Both the position numbers and the translations under genes were made by a program. DNA of 64,000 bases. Source: Hyphomonas sp. (GTDB taxonomy: Bacteria > Pseudomonadota > Alphaproteobacteria > Caulobacterales > Hyphomonadaceae). Shown piece by piece: positions 16,698 to 26,895 of this stretch. The DNA lies in contig NZ_PNMA01000010.1 of assembly GCF_013823385.1 (NCBI RefSeq), forward strand, positions 1 to 64,000. The letters run 5' to 3'. The notes beneath the pieces were generated by a model. It ran no database searches, was not told the DNA's origin, and saw only the letters and a list, made by a program, of their open reading frames with translations. Position 1 is the stretch's first letter. Each line of letters begins with the position of its first letter.

Positions 16698-17738
16698 TCA
16701 GTGTTCGTCGGAAAGCAGCCGTGAGAAATCGGCCGTGGCCAGTTGCTGACCCAGATGCGTCCTTAGGTCGTCCCGTCCGAGCTTGCGGAGGTCTTCGTTG
16801 AAGTCGCCGCCAAGAGAAATAAGCCGGATCGTTTCGATACCGACGGCTCCTGCGCGTTTGATCAGATTGGCGGTGGCCATGTCGCCTGCTTCGTCGGCGT
16901 CGGCAGCGATGTAGAGACGCTGAAGCCCGGTCGGCAGGATCAGCGCGGCGAGATGATTGGCCGATAACGCGGATATGACGGGCATGTTGGGCAACGCCAT
17001 GCGCACGGAGAGCGTGCTTTCCAGCCCTTCGCCAGCAGCGAGGATGTCGCTCGCAGTTCCGATCCGCACGCCATGGCCGAGCAGGTTCCCCATCGCCTTG
17101 CGTGATGGATCGAGGGGCGCCTTGCGAGCCGTCGCCGGATCGAGCCATGTGCGGTGAACGCCGGTGAGATTGCCGTTCACGTCCGTGACCTTGGCGAGCA
17201 ATGCAGGCCAGGTCTCCGGTGGGGTGTCCTTGGGCTGACCTTCTCGCCAATAGTAGCAGCACGGATGAAATCGCAGCGCTGGCGCGTCGCCAAGCCCGGA
17301 AAGACCGCGTCGACGAAGATAGCGCTCGGCGAGCGTTCCACCGACCGGTCTTCCCATGGCGAAGAGGCGCCGTGCAGCCTCCGGCGATCCGGTGGGCGCG
17401 GATTGACGCTCACGTTGTGGCGGTTCGGGGCGTGGCAAGCTCAGGAATCGTCGCGCCTCATCGAGCGTCTCGCCGAAGGATTGCAAATGATGCGCAGCGG
17501 CAATGAGGTCTAGCAGGTCGCCATGTTCGCCTGTGGCGGCGTCTGCCCATTTGCCGGCAGCGCCCGGACCGTGGGCTGGTCCCGTCAGGCGAACATAAAG
17601 ACTGCGTCCGGGCGTGTTCTCGATGTCGCCGACGATCCAGTAGCGGCCCTGCTTGCGACCGTTGGAGAGGTAATGGCGGCAGACGGCCTCCGCCTCGCGG
17701 CCGAGCCGTCGTGCGATTTCGGATGCTGCGCTGTTCAT
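16698..17738 (-). CDS. Toprim-domain primase-like protein
   Basis: This 346-residue protein has an N-terminal region with the RYWIVGDIENTPGRSLYVRL and GKWADAATGEHGDLLDLI motifs of plasmid primase-associated (DUF7146) domains, and a toprim fold near residues 235-330: LAAGEGLESTLSVRMA, then YIAADADEAGDMAT. Toprim acidic residues are intact. Such proteins may prime the transferred strand in the recipient. The start at 17738 is chosen because GGAGG lies 7 bases upstream; an in-frame ATG at 17750 would lack a site. Confidence 0.85.
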   Translation of the reverse strand: MNSAASEIARRLGREAEAVCRHYLSNGRKQGRYWIVGDIENTPGRSLYVRLTGPAHGPGAAGKWADAATGEHGDLLDLIAAAHHLQSFGETLDEARRFLSLPRPEPPQRERQSAPTGSPEAARRLFAMGRPVGGTLAERYLRRRGLSGLGDAPALRFHPCCYYWREGQPKDTPPETWPALLAKVTDVNGNLTGVHRTWLDPATARKAPLDPSRKAMGNLLGHGVRIGTASDILAAGEGLESTLSVRMALPNMPVISALSANHLAALILPTGLQRLYIAADADEAGDMATANLIKRAGAVGIETIRLISLGGDFNEDLRKLGRDDLRTHLGQQLATADFSRLLSDEH

Positions 17739-17834
17739 TTGCGCCTCCATGGTGAGAGCAAAAAAGAAGGAGCCCGCCACATTGGGCGGGCTCCAGGGGC
17801 GGCTGCGGGAGCCGTTGGGGGGCTTGGCTCCCGG

Positions 17835-19892
17835 TCACTCGGCCGCAGTGGCGAAGGCGTTGCCGGTGACAGGTTCATCATCGGTGATGACGGCGTAATC
17901 GCCCATGGCCGGTTCGCCGCCGTTATCCGCCGATTGCGCTTCGCTGTCGGGAAGAGCCGGCATGCGCAGCACTTCGGGCAACCAACCGGTTCCTTCGAGA
18001 AGCTCTTCGGCAGCCGCGACCATGTCCGGTTTCTTGAGGCCGGCGATGCGGTCGGATGCATTCTCGCCCTTCGCTTCGCGCACGGCCTCCAGAATGCGGG
18101 CCTTGGTGACGCGAGCGAGATAGCTCTCGCCCGTCGGCGCCCAGCCCGTCGCCGCCATGTCGAGCCCGAGCGTCGCCGCCAGCACATCGGCATGGGCGAG
18201 CGCCCGCGGACGGCGGTTGTACGGTTCCTGGACGGCGTTGACGGTCATGGCGACGCAATGCGCGAACAGCGCCTCGCGGCTATCGTTGTCGAACCCGACC
18301 AGCGCCTCCCACAGATCCTCAGGCGCTTTCGGCAGCGCCCCTAGCCAGCTCGTCGTGCGATCGTCGATGCTGAGCGCGTAAGCCGTGTCGCCAAGGCCCG
18401 GCGCCTGGGCGCCGAAACCGGCGCTGTGCGGGGTGATCTCGACGCAGCTATCCAGCGGATAGTGGTAGAAGAGCCGCAGCGCCATCGCGTGCAAGGCGGC
18501 GAGGAACGCCGTCTGCGGATCGTTGGCAAGCGCGTCGCGCAGAGCGAGCGTGCGATGCGCCGTCAATTCCATGACGAGGCGGTCGGAGAGAGGCTTCAGG
18601 CCATCGTCTTCCTCTTCCGCCTCGTCGCTGGCATCAGGGGGCGTAGCGTCGTCGACGTCCTCCTCGTCAGACGCGTCGATCCCATCGACCTCGTCCTGTC
18701 CGTCGGATTCGACGGAAGGTTCATCCTCGGGGCGGACATAGCCGCGCTCGACACGCAGGCGGCCGTCATGGCCGATGCTGACGAAGACGCCGGCCACGGC
18801 GATTTCATCCGGCTCGAAGCGGACGGGACGCTCCTGCAAGGCTTCCATCGCCGTTTCGATCTCGCCGAGCCGGGTGTCGATATCTTCCGGGAACTCCTCG
18901 GCGTCGGCGTAATCGTCCTCAAGCTGATCGTATTCGGCTTTCAGTGCGTGGAAGTTCGCGATCTCGTCCTCGCTCATCGGCTCGGTCTCGCCGATGATCC
19001 GGCGCAGACCGTAGGTATGGCCGTAGGGAAAGTCCGTGCCGATCTCGATCCATTTCCAGCCCTCGGCGCGGATCGCTTCCGCATGGGTTTCGAGCTTTTC
19101 ATCGACGAGTTTCGCAAGCAGGCCAGCGTCATGGAGCCATCCGCCGTCGTCGGATTGGAAGAGATCGCGAAGGATGGCGCCGCCGGCCACCTCATAGGCG
19201 TCGAGCCCGACGAACTGCGCCCGCCGGTCGGAGGCGCGCACGGCGCCTTCGGTCAGCATGCGGCGGATTTCATAGGGCTGTTTCGCATAAGTCCGTTTGA
19301 TCGACTCCCAGACCTGTTCCTGGCGCTCATGGTCGGGATTGACCGTGAAGGCCATGAGTTGGTCGAGGGTCAGTTCCTCCTCGGCATAGGCGTGGAGAAG
19401 CGATGGCGCGATAGCGGCGAGCTTGAGCCGCTGCTTGACGACGTTCGCCGAGACGAAGAAGGCCGCCGCGATCTCTTCCTCGCTCTTGCCTTTCTCGCGC
19501 ATCGCCTGGAAGGCGCGGAACTGGTCGAGCGGATGAAGCGGCGCACGCTGAACATTCTCGGCGAGACTGTCTTCTTCGGCGAGGCCGTCCGTGCGCACGA
19601 TGCAGGGCACGGGCGCCGTGCGGTTCAGACGCTTCTGCTTGACCAGCAGTTCGAGCGCCCGGTAGCGGCGTCCGCCGGCCGGGATCTCGAACATGCCGGT
19701 TTCAGCGCCGTCCTCATCCAGCACCGGCCGGACGGTGATCGAGGACAGAAGCGTGCGCCGGGCGATGTCTTCGGCGAGCTCGTCGATCGAGACGCCGGCC
19801 TTGACGCGGCGGACATTGGACTGGCTGAGCACCAGCTTGTTGAAGGGGATGTCGCGCGAGGCGCTGAGGGTGATTTTCTGAGACTTGGTCAT
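17835..19892 (-). CDS. Large ParB/RepB-like nuclease-domain protein
   Basis: This 685-residue protein has an N-terminal ParB domain (residues about 14-120: IPFNKLVLSQSNVRRV, PAGGRRYRALELLVKQ, ENVQRAPLHPLDQFRAFQAM), then a helix-turn-helix KSEEEIAAAFFVSANVVKQR. A strongly acidic linker at about residues 400-440 separates it from a C-terminal domain of unknown role. It is longer than partition ParB (about 300 residues) and has no parA partner, so a role in DNA processing or element regulation is more likely than partition. Its leader can bury the ribosome-binding site. Confidence 0.85.
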   Translation of the reverse strand: MTKSQKITLSASRDIPFNKLVLSQSNVRRVKAGVSIDELAEDIARRTLLSSITVRPVLDEDGAETGMFEIPAGGRRYRALELLVKQKRLNRTAPVPCIVRTDGLAEEDSLAENVQRAPLHPLDQFRAFQAMREKGKSEEEIAAAFFVSANVVKQRLKLAAIAPSLLHAYAEEELTLDQLMAFTVNPDHERQEQVWESIKRTYAKQPYEIRRMLTEGAVRASDRRAQFVGLDAYEVAGGAILRDLFQSDDGGWLHDAGLLAKLVDEKLETHAEAIRAEGWKWIEIGTDFPYGHTYGLRRIIGETEPMSEDEIANFHALKAEYDQLEDDYADAEEFPEDIDTRLGEIETAMEALQERPVRFEPDEIAVAGVFVSIGHDGRLRVERGYVRPEDEPSVESDGQDEVDGIDASDEEDVDDATPPDASDEAEEEDDGLKPLSDRLVMELTAHRTLALRDALANDPQTAFLAALHAMALRLFYHYPLDSCVEITPHSAGFGAQAPGLGDTAYALSIDDRTTSWLGALPKAPEDLWEALVGFDNDSREALFAHCVAMTVNAVQEPYNRRPRALAHADVLAATLGLDMAATGWAPTGESYLARVTKARILEAVREAKGENASDRIAGLKKPDMVAAAEELLEGTGWLPEVLRMPALPDSEAQSADNGGEPAMGDYAVITDDEPVTGNAFATAAE

Positions 19893-19968
19893 GTCAGTTC
19901 TCCGTGGGCGGGCTGGCCGAAAGCCTCTCTCTCGACCTCCAAACCCGTCACGGAGAACCCGGCCCGCC
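19893..19968 (-). promoter_or_regulatory. Pseudoknot-type 5' leader of the parB-like gene
   Basis: Two perfect complementary pairs cross: 19897-19906 with 19949-19958 (GTTCTCCGTG/CACGGAGAAC, 10 bp) and 19907-19913 with 19962-19968 (GGCGGGC/GCCCGCC, 7 bp). In the RNA their order is A-B-A'-B', a pseudoknot topology. The last strand contains the ribosome-binding GGAG 8 bases before the start codon, so folding would hide it. A small hairpin (CGAGAG, loop AGAGG, CTTTCG) lies between. A 32-base block (19922-19953) is identical in the DUF932 leader. Confidence 0.65.
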
Positions 19969-20018
19969 TCTTCCTCTTGAGGAAGCGACGGACCGGAAAG
20001 GCGGAGCGCCGGCCGCAG

Positions 20019-21215
20019 CTACGCCGCGCGCTCGAGGAGCTTCTTCGCCTTGCCCTCCATTTCGAGCCGGGTGTCCTGCTGCGGCTTCGACCGGGCGACG
20101 GCGGTGATGCCCTGCACGAAATCGAATACGGACTCCGGCGGCCGACCTTCTTCGGCGAGGACTGTCTCGACGATTCTGGCCGTCTCCGCCTTGGAGAAGC
20201 CCCGTTTGCGGAGGAAGTCGGTGCGGTCATCGTCGCTGTGGGCGACGATGCGCTCGCGCGCTGCTCGAATGCCTTCGACGAAGGGTCGCGGCGAGGAGTC
20301 AGCGAAGCGGGTCAGCGCCGGCGCCGCCTCGTGCGCGAAGCGATTGGCGGCGTATTTGGAATGTCGGATGCTAATTTCCTGGAAGTCCTCAACGCCCCAG
20401 AGATTGCGGTTCTGGCAGACGGCGCGCAGATAGAAACTGGCGATGCCGAGCGTCTTCGCGCCGACTTCAGAATTCCAGCAATAGAAGCCCCGGAAATAGA
20501 GATCGGGAGATCCGTCGGACAGCTTGCCCGCCTCGATCGGGTTCATGTCGTCGACCAGGAAGAGGAAGACGTCTCGGTCGGAGGCGTAGAGCGTGGTCGT
20601 GTCCTTGGTGATGTCGACCATCGGATTGTAGACGCCGCTCGACCAGTCGAGCGTGCCGGGCACTTTCCAGCGCGTATCGCCAGTTCCGTTCCCCGCGATC
20701 TTCTGCACGGCCGCCACGAGTTCGTGGTCGTAGATGCGGCCATAATCCGGGCCGGTGACGGCGCGCAGTTCCGTGCGCCCGTCTTCGGTTTCCAGCGTCT
20801 TGATCTGCTCGGCTCGGTGCGAGGTGAGCCCGTATTGCAGGTTGATGCCCGCAAGCGGCGCCGGGAGCTGGCGCAGATAGGCCGCCGGCGCGCTGACTAG
20901 GCTGGCGAGCTGGCCGAAGCTCCAATGGGTCGGCGCGACCGGCGCCTCGGCGTCGGGCAGGATGAGCGCCAGGTTTTCCGGATCGTCGCGATGGGCTTCA
21001 ACGCGGATCGCCGCGCTCTCGACTGTCCGCGTGCGGCTGCGCTCGGCGCGGCCCTTCACCGACGCGTAGAGCTCCGACAGGGACAGATAGCGCTCGTCAT
21101 TCGGCCGGGAAAACCATTCCGAGGAGACGCGGCCGATCCGCTCTCCGCGCGAGATATCGACTTTGTAGCCGCCGCTCGCGTCGCGCCGGCCGTCCAGGGT
21201 TTCAAGGTTGGTCAT
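20019..21215 (-). CDS. DUF932 domain protein (plasmid/phage-type)
   Basis: This 398-residue cytosolic protein contains the DUF932 hallmarks: HWSFGQLASLVSAPAAYLRQ and LRAVTGPDYGRIYDHELVAA in the first half, DVFLFLVDDMNPIEAG in the middle, and FYCWNSEVGAKTLGIASFYLRAVC with NRNLWGV later. DUF932 proteins are common on phages, plasmids and ICEs next to parB-like genes; the function is unknown, though a recombination or DNA-protection role is often suspected. It has GGAG 10 bases upstream within a conserved leader. It is the first gene of the minus-strand block. Confidence 0.9.
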   Translation of the reverse strand: MTNLETLDGRRDASGGYKVDISRGERIGRVSSEWFSRPNDERYLSLSELYASVKGRAERSRTRTVESAAIRVEAHRDDPENLALILPDAEAPVAPTHWSFGQLASLVSAPAAYLRQLPAPLAGINLQYGLTSHRAEQIKTLETEDGRTELRAVTGPDYGRIYDHELVAAVQKIAGNGTGDTRWKVPGTLDWSSGVYNPMVDITKDTTTLYASDRDVFLFLVDDMNPIEAGKLSDGSPDLYFRGFYCWNSEVGAKTLGIASFYLRAVCQNRNLWGVEDFQEISIRHSKYAANRFAHEAAPALTRFADSSPRPFVEGIRAARERIVAHSDDDRTDFLRKRGFSKAETARIVETVLAEEGRPPESVFDFVQGITAVARSKPQQDTRLEMEGKAKKLLERAA

Positions 21216-21290
21216 GGGTCAATCTCCGCGACAGGTCGGCCGAGAGCCTCTCTCTCGACCTCCAAACCCGTCACGGCGAAAGCCGCCGAA
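21216..21290 (-). promoter_or_regulatory. 5' leader of the DUF932 gene, sibling of the parB leader
   Basis: Bases 21245-21276 are identical to the block in the parB leader. On the minus strand the hairpin CGAGAG-AGAGG-CTCTCG is extended by AGGT/ACCT. The arm reads CTCTCG here and CTTTCG in parB, a change that keeps pairing through G-U. The crossing helices are weaker here (about 5 and 6 bp, some G-U). The remaining bases up to 21435 form the divergent promoter region and include a GAACATGTTC palindrome at 21309-21318. Confidence 0.5.
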
Positions 21291-21435
21291 CTCTTACTCT
21301 TTATCGGGGAACATGTTCGTCTTGATTGGCCAGGCATTTGGCGCAGCACCGCCGAACACCTGTCTTCGCCGCCATTGACGCTTCACCCGGATGCGGAGCA
21401 TTTCTCCGCGTACTACGGGGCGGCACAGTCGCTTC

Positions 21436-21714
21436 ATGTCCAATTCCGTACCCAAACGCCGGCAGCGTTCGCGCGCGGCAAAAATTGATCTTTACGACTA
21501 CGCGCAGATTCCGGAACCGAAGCCGCGTGGACGTCCCGAACCAGAGTTGACCGACTGGCGCGTCACCGATGAGTGGCTGAAGCGCGTGCCGGTCACTTCG
21601 TCCGAAGTGGATGTGTTTGAGGCCTGGTTCGGTGATCTGTTCGACGATTTGTTCGGCCCCTTGGGTTCGGTTGGCTCCTTGACAAAGTTATCATCTAAAG
21701 ATAACCTAATATGA
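21436..21714 (+). CDS. Small hypothetical protein heading the toxin-antitoxin-recombinase operon
   Basis: This 92-residue protein has a basic N-terminus (SVPKRRQRSRAAKIDLYDYA), a proline-rich middle (IPEPKPRGRPEPELTDWRVT) and an acidic, aromatic C-terminus (VFEAWFGDLFDDLFGPLG). No known domain is recognised. It is the first gene of the plus-strand operon, and its stop overlaps the toxin start (ATGA at 21711-21714). The opposite charges of the two ends suggest a nucleic-acid or protein interaction module, which is speculation. Confidence 0.65.
   Translation: MSNSVPKRRQRSRAAKIDLYDYAQIPEPKPRGRPEPELTDWRVTDEWLKRVPVTSSEVDVFEAWFGDLFDDLFGPLGSVGSLTKLSSKDNLI
21679..21707 (+). promoter_or_regulatory. 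Promoter with overlapping palindrome before the TumE-like toxin gene
   Basis: A consensus -35 box TTGACA (21679-21684) is followed after 17 bases by a -10-like TAACCT (21702-21707). The spacer and -10 contain an inverted repeat GTTATC (21687-21692)/GATAAC (21700-21705), placed where a bound repressor would block RNA polymerase. Transcription would start at or inside the toxin's first codons, so the toxin message from this promoter may be leaderless. Repression by the TumA-like protein is inferred. Confidence 0.5.
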
Positions 21715-22070
21715 CAGAGGAGACATACGATCCGAGCCTTGACGCCTTGCTCGATCTCGATGGCCAGGTGCTCGTCATCGACCCTGCGGGCAGGCATTGG
21801 GTGAAGTTCGTCGTTACGCGCGTGCCCGTTAGCCCGGAGAAGCCCCATGGGCTCGACTATTCGCTGACGCTGCACGGACCTGACGGCGAGCGGCTTGTCG
21901 GCTTCGACAATGCTCATCCTGTCGGCCGCCGCAAACGCGGAGAACCGCAGGATCACCGCCACCGGCTCCGGACCGTGCGTCCCTATGACTATCAGGATGC
22001 CGCGAGCCTGATCGTCGATTTCTGGGAGACGGTGGATGCAGTGTTAAAGGAGCGAGGCGTACTGCAATGA
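21711..22070 (+). CDS. tumE: TumE-like toxin (DUF6516 family)
   Basis: This 119-residue protein matches the DUF6516/TumE pattern: a short N-terminal strand LLDLDGQVLVID, then HWVKFVVTRVPVSPEKPHGL, DYSLTLHGPDGERLVGFDN and a C-terminal helix with YDYQDAASLIVDFWETVDAV. TumE proteins are toxins of two-gene systems whose antitoxin TumA is a helix-turn-helix protein encoded downstream, as here. The start overlaps the upstream gene and the stop overlaps the antitoxin, both by ATGA. The toxic activity is taken from the family and not visible in the sequence. Confidence 0.75.
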   Translation: MTEETYDPSLDALLDLDGQVLVIDPAGRHWVKFVVTRVPVSPEKPHGLDYSLTLHGPDGERLVGFDNAHPVGRRKRGEPQDHRHRLRTVRPYDYQDAASLIVDFWETVDAVLKERGVLQ

Positions 22071-22455
22071 CGACGTTGAAGATCGGCATCGCCGATTATG
22101 AGGAGATGAAGGCCCGCACCATGCGGATCGCCCGCGGCGAGCAAAAGCCGGGGCCGGACGATCCGAAGGTATGGTTCACATCGACCGAGTCCTTTGCCCA
22201 GGTGCTGTCAGCCGGTAATCGCGAACTGTTGCGGACCATCGCCGAACGCGCACCGGCTTCGCTTGACGAGTTGGCGGAGATGACTGGGCGCGCCAAATCG
22301 AACTTGTCGCGAACGCTGAAGAAGATGGCCGAATACGGTTTGGTCGAGATGGAACCGGAAGGGCGCCGGCGGCGTCCGCGAGTCCTCTACGACCGTGTTT
22401 CGCTTGATCTGACGTTGACCGGCGAGGAATGGCGAAAGGCAGCGGGAGGCGCATC

Positions 22456-22459
<4 letters not shown>
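22067..22459 (+). CDS. tumA: TumA-like helix-turn-helix antitoxin
   Basis: This 130-residue protein has a MarR/ArsR-like winged helix at about residues 55-110: NRELLRTIAERAPASLDELA, then EMTGRAKSNLSRTLKKMAEY and a basic wing GLVEMEPEGRRRRPRVLYDR. The N-terminal 50 residues would contact the toxin. It follows the TumE-like toxin with an ATGA overlap and precedes the recombinase with another, so antitoxin and recombinase are co-translated. The palindrome at 21687-21705 is its likely operator. Confidence 0.75.
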
Positions 22460-24294
<1,835 letters not shown>

Positions 24295-24372
24295 ATACCA
24301 TCCTGAAAGCGGCAGAAGCCGCCCGGACCACCGAATGTGATCCGGTACTCAGAATGAGGAGATTTGCGGCCC

Positions 24373-25623
24373 ATGCCGTTCCAGCGTTCGACTTTTGTGA
24401 GCCGTTCCAAGGTTGCCCTTTCCGTTCTTGCCTTTGCCTGCGCTTTTGGCGCGACGGCAGAAGCAGGGCCGCGTGTCGCGCCTATCGTCTACAAGAACGA
24501 TGCGATGAACGCGCCGGCGCCCGCCACCTATCGCGTTGCGCAGGCGCCGGCCGCTCCCGCGCCGCTGGCCCGCCCGCAAGCCAGCTCTGCCCCGATCGAC
24601 AAGGCGACTGCCCGCATTGAGTTCCGCTATCCGGACTCCCAGCCTGCAGCACAGGTGCGTACCGCTTCGACCACCGTTGCGCCCCTGGCCGGGCCAACGC
24701 GTGAGAGCGCACTGACCGAGGCGCCGCAGATGCTTGTGCCGACCCGTCCGGTCGTTGAAAGCGCATCGCTTCAGGCGATGCCTGAGCCGGCCGGGCAGGG
24801 GATGGCTTACACCCAGCCTGCACCTGTCATTGCGCCACCCACTGCCCCTGCCGCCGCCAATGGCGAGTTCGTCGAAACCGGCCTAGCGATTGTGTATGGC
24901 GAAGAATTCGCGGGCCTGCCCACGGCCAATGGCGAACTTTTCAGCCAGGCTGAAATGACGGCGGCCCACCCCAGCCTGCCGCTGCCGAGCCTTGTGCATG
25001 TGACCAATCTGGATACCGGCCGCGAAGTTGTGGTGCGTGTGAATGATCGTGGGCCGTTTGAGGACGGCGCCAACCTGCAGCTGTCGCGCAAGGCCGCCGA
25101 AGCGCTCGGCATGAACGCAGCCGGGAAGGGCAATGTGCGTCTGCGTTATCTCAGCCCCGCGCCTGTGCTGGCGGCCCAGGCCGTTTCGCAGACTTTGGGC
25201 GCGCCTGCTCCCGTTCTGCCGCCGGTGAAGACGCCAGCTGCCCAGCCCGCCGCAACGAAAATGGCATCGGCCGCTCCGGTTGCTGCAGAAGACGAATTGC
25301 TCGGCGGCGGCCCGGCGGGACAAACCCCGCGCCTGATGTCGATGACGGTGGCCCCGCAACCGGTGGCCTACACGGCCCCTGCAGCGGCAACGGGCGGCGT
25401 GTTCGTGCAGCTCGCCTCCTTCTCGGACATCGGCAATGCTGAAACGATGCTGCGTCAGGTCGAATCGCGGCTTCCGGTCGAGATTGTGCCCGCCCGTGTC
25501 AACGGCGCCGACTTTTTCCGGGTCCGCGTTGGTCCCTTCCAGGATCAGGCCGCCGCCGAACAGGTGCGCGCACGCCTCTATGCCGAGGGCACTGCGGACG
25601 GCCGGATCGTCACCGGATACTGA
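24373..25623 (+). CDS. rlpA: RlpA-like septal ring lytic transglycosylase with SPOR domain
   Basis: This 416-residue exported protein carries a signal peptide (VALSVLAFACAFGATAEA), an Ala/Pro-rich low-complexity region, a double-psi beta-barrel RlpA domain at about residues 166-260 (GLAIVYGEEFAGLPTANGEL, VVVRVNDRGPFEDGANLQLS) and a C-terminal SPOR domain near 341-412 (GGVFVQLASFSDIGNAETML). RlpA cuts denuded glycan strands at the septum and SPOR targets it there. The ATG at 24373 is preceded by AGGAGA. The barrel motif normally starts with G-x-A-S-x-Y; here it reads GLAIVYG. Confidence 0.88.
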   Translation: MPFQRSTFVSRSKVALSVLAFACAFGATAEAGPRVAPIVYKNDAMNAPAPATYRVAQAPAAPAPLARPQASSAPIDKATARIEFRYPDSQPAAQVRTASTTVAPLAGPTRESALTEAPQMLVPTRPVVESASLQAMPEPAGQGMAYTQPAPVIAPPTAPAAANGEFVETGLAIVYGEEFAGLPTANGELFSQAEMTAAHPSLPLPSLVHVTNLDTGREVVVRVNDRGPFEDGANLQLSRKAAEALGMNAAGKGNVRLRYLSPAPVLAAQAVSQTLGAPAPVLPPVKTPAAQPAATKMASAAPVAAEDELLGGGPAGQTPRLMSMTVAPQPVAYTAPAAATGGVFVQLASFSDIGNAETMLRQVESRLPVEIVPARVNGADFFRVRVGPFQDQAAAEQVRARLYAEGTADGRIVTGY

Positions 25624-25740
25624 GGAACCGTCAGCCACCCCATTGACGCTGACCACAAACCGGCCCTTTTTCCTGCCTATGCAGTGCAGAAGGCCGCTGA
25701 ATATCCTGCGGCCGCCAGAACGGCACAGGAGAAAGATATC

Positions 25741-26895
25741 GTGGTTCCCTTTCGCAAGGTGTTTGCGGCTTTACTGACCCTCGGGGCGCTCAGCAGCGCC
25801 AGTGTTTCGGCTCAGATGATCGACACGCCGGCGAGCCATGCGGTGATCATGGATCACGCAACCGGCAAGATCCTCTATTCCAAGAACGGCGACGAGCCGA
25901 TGACGCCCGCGTCGATGACCAAGATGATGACGGCGTATGTCGTCTTCAAACTGATCGAACGGGGCGAGCTGTCGCTGACGGACAAGTTCACGGTGAGCGA
26001 GGATGCCTGGCGCCGGGGCGGCTTCCCTTCCGGCACGTCCACGATGGGCCTGGTGCCCAAGGATACCCCCACCGTCGAGGAGTTGCTGCATGGCGTAATC
26101 ACCATGTCGGGCAATGATGCCTGCATCGTGCTGGCCGAGGGCATTTCCGGGTCTGAAGAGGCCTTCTCCCGCCGGATGACCGAGATCGCGCATGAGCTGG
26201 GGCTCAAATCGGTGAACTTCGTCAATGCGACGGGCCTTGAAGGCGAAGGCCATGTGGTTTCGGCCGAAGACCTTGCCCGCCTGGCGAAGATGACGATTGA
26301 TGAATATCCCCAGTATTACGAGTGGTATTCGCTGCCCTCCTACACCTGGCGCCAGTACACGCAGGCCAACCGCAATCCGCTGCTTGAAGTTGCCGGGGCT
26401 GACGGCCTGAAAACCGGGCATCTTGCCTCTTCCGGCTATGGCCTGACGGCCTCGGCGGTGCGCGATGGCGTGCGCCGCACGATTGTCGTCAACGGCCTGC
26501 CCACGATGGCGGCGCGGGCGCGGGAAAGCGAACGCCTGATGCGGGTTGCCTTCCAGAGCTTCGAACTGAAAACGATCGGGCCGGAAACACTGGCGCTGCC
26601 GGATGTTGACATCTGGCTGGGCGATAGCCGCACGGTGCCCGTCTCGCTGGCCGAGCCGATCGAAGTGGCCGGCCACAAGGCCGCCTTCTCCAAGGCCAAG
26701 GTGGAGATCGTGCTCGACGGCCCGGTCAAGGCGCCGGTGAAGAAGGGCGATCAGATCGGTAAACTGGTAATCACCATGGAGGGCTCCGAGCCCACCGAAG
26801 CCCCCATCATCGCTGAGGCGGATGTGAAGAAGCTCGGCTTCGTCGGCATGGCGCTCGAAGGCGTGCGCACGTTCATTTCCAGCGGCGATGAGTGA
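25741..26895 (+). CDS. dacF: D-alanyl-D-alanine carboxypeptidase (DacF/PBP5-type)
   Basis: This 384-residue low-molecular-weight penicillin-binding protein trims stem peptides of peptidoglycan. Starting at GTG 25741 (AGGAG about 9 bases upstream) it has a signal peptide ending ASVSA. Catalytic motifs are complete: SMTK near residue 59, SGN near 122 and KTG near 223, with a C-terminal beta-rich PBP5_C domain. It precedes tmk with an 8-base overlap, the standard alphaproteobacterial arrangement dacF-tmk-holB. Confidence 0.95.
   Translation: MVPFRKVFAALLTLGALSSASVSAQMIDTPASHAVIMDHATGKILYSKNGDEPMTPASMTKMMTAYVVFKLIERGELSLTDKFTVSEDAWRRGGFPSGTSTMGLVPKDTPTVEELLHGVITMSGNDACIVLAEGISGSEEAFSRRMTEIAHELGLKSVNFVNATGLEGEGHVVSAEDLARLAKMTIDEYPQYYEWYSLPSYTWRQYTQANRNPLLEVAGADGLKTGHLASSGYGLTASAVRDGVRRTIVVNGLPTMAARARESERLMRVAFQSFELKTIGPETLALPDVDIWLGDSRTVPVSLAEPIEVAGHKAAFSKAKVEIVLDGPVKAPVKKGDQIGKLVITMEGSEPTEAPIIAEADVKKLGFVGMALEGVRTFISSGDE

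Noticed and set aside
18426-20900. 824-codon open frame on the plus strand opposite the parB-like and DUF932 genes
   Set aside because: It spans two real genes and their intergenic leader, has no recognisable domain, and is explained by the GC-rich third codon positions of the minus-strand genes.
21309-21318. GAACATGTTC palindrome as a LexA box
   Set aside because: Alphaproteobacterial LexA sites are GTTC/GAAC direct repeats with 7-base spacing, as seen before lexA; this one is an inverted repeat of the Gram-positive form.
24337-24365. TGATCC before rlpA as a second RpoE-type promoter
   Set aside because: No TAAGA-like -10 at the 18-base spacing.
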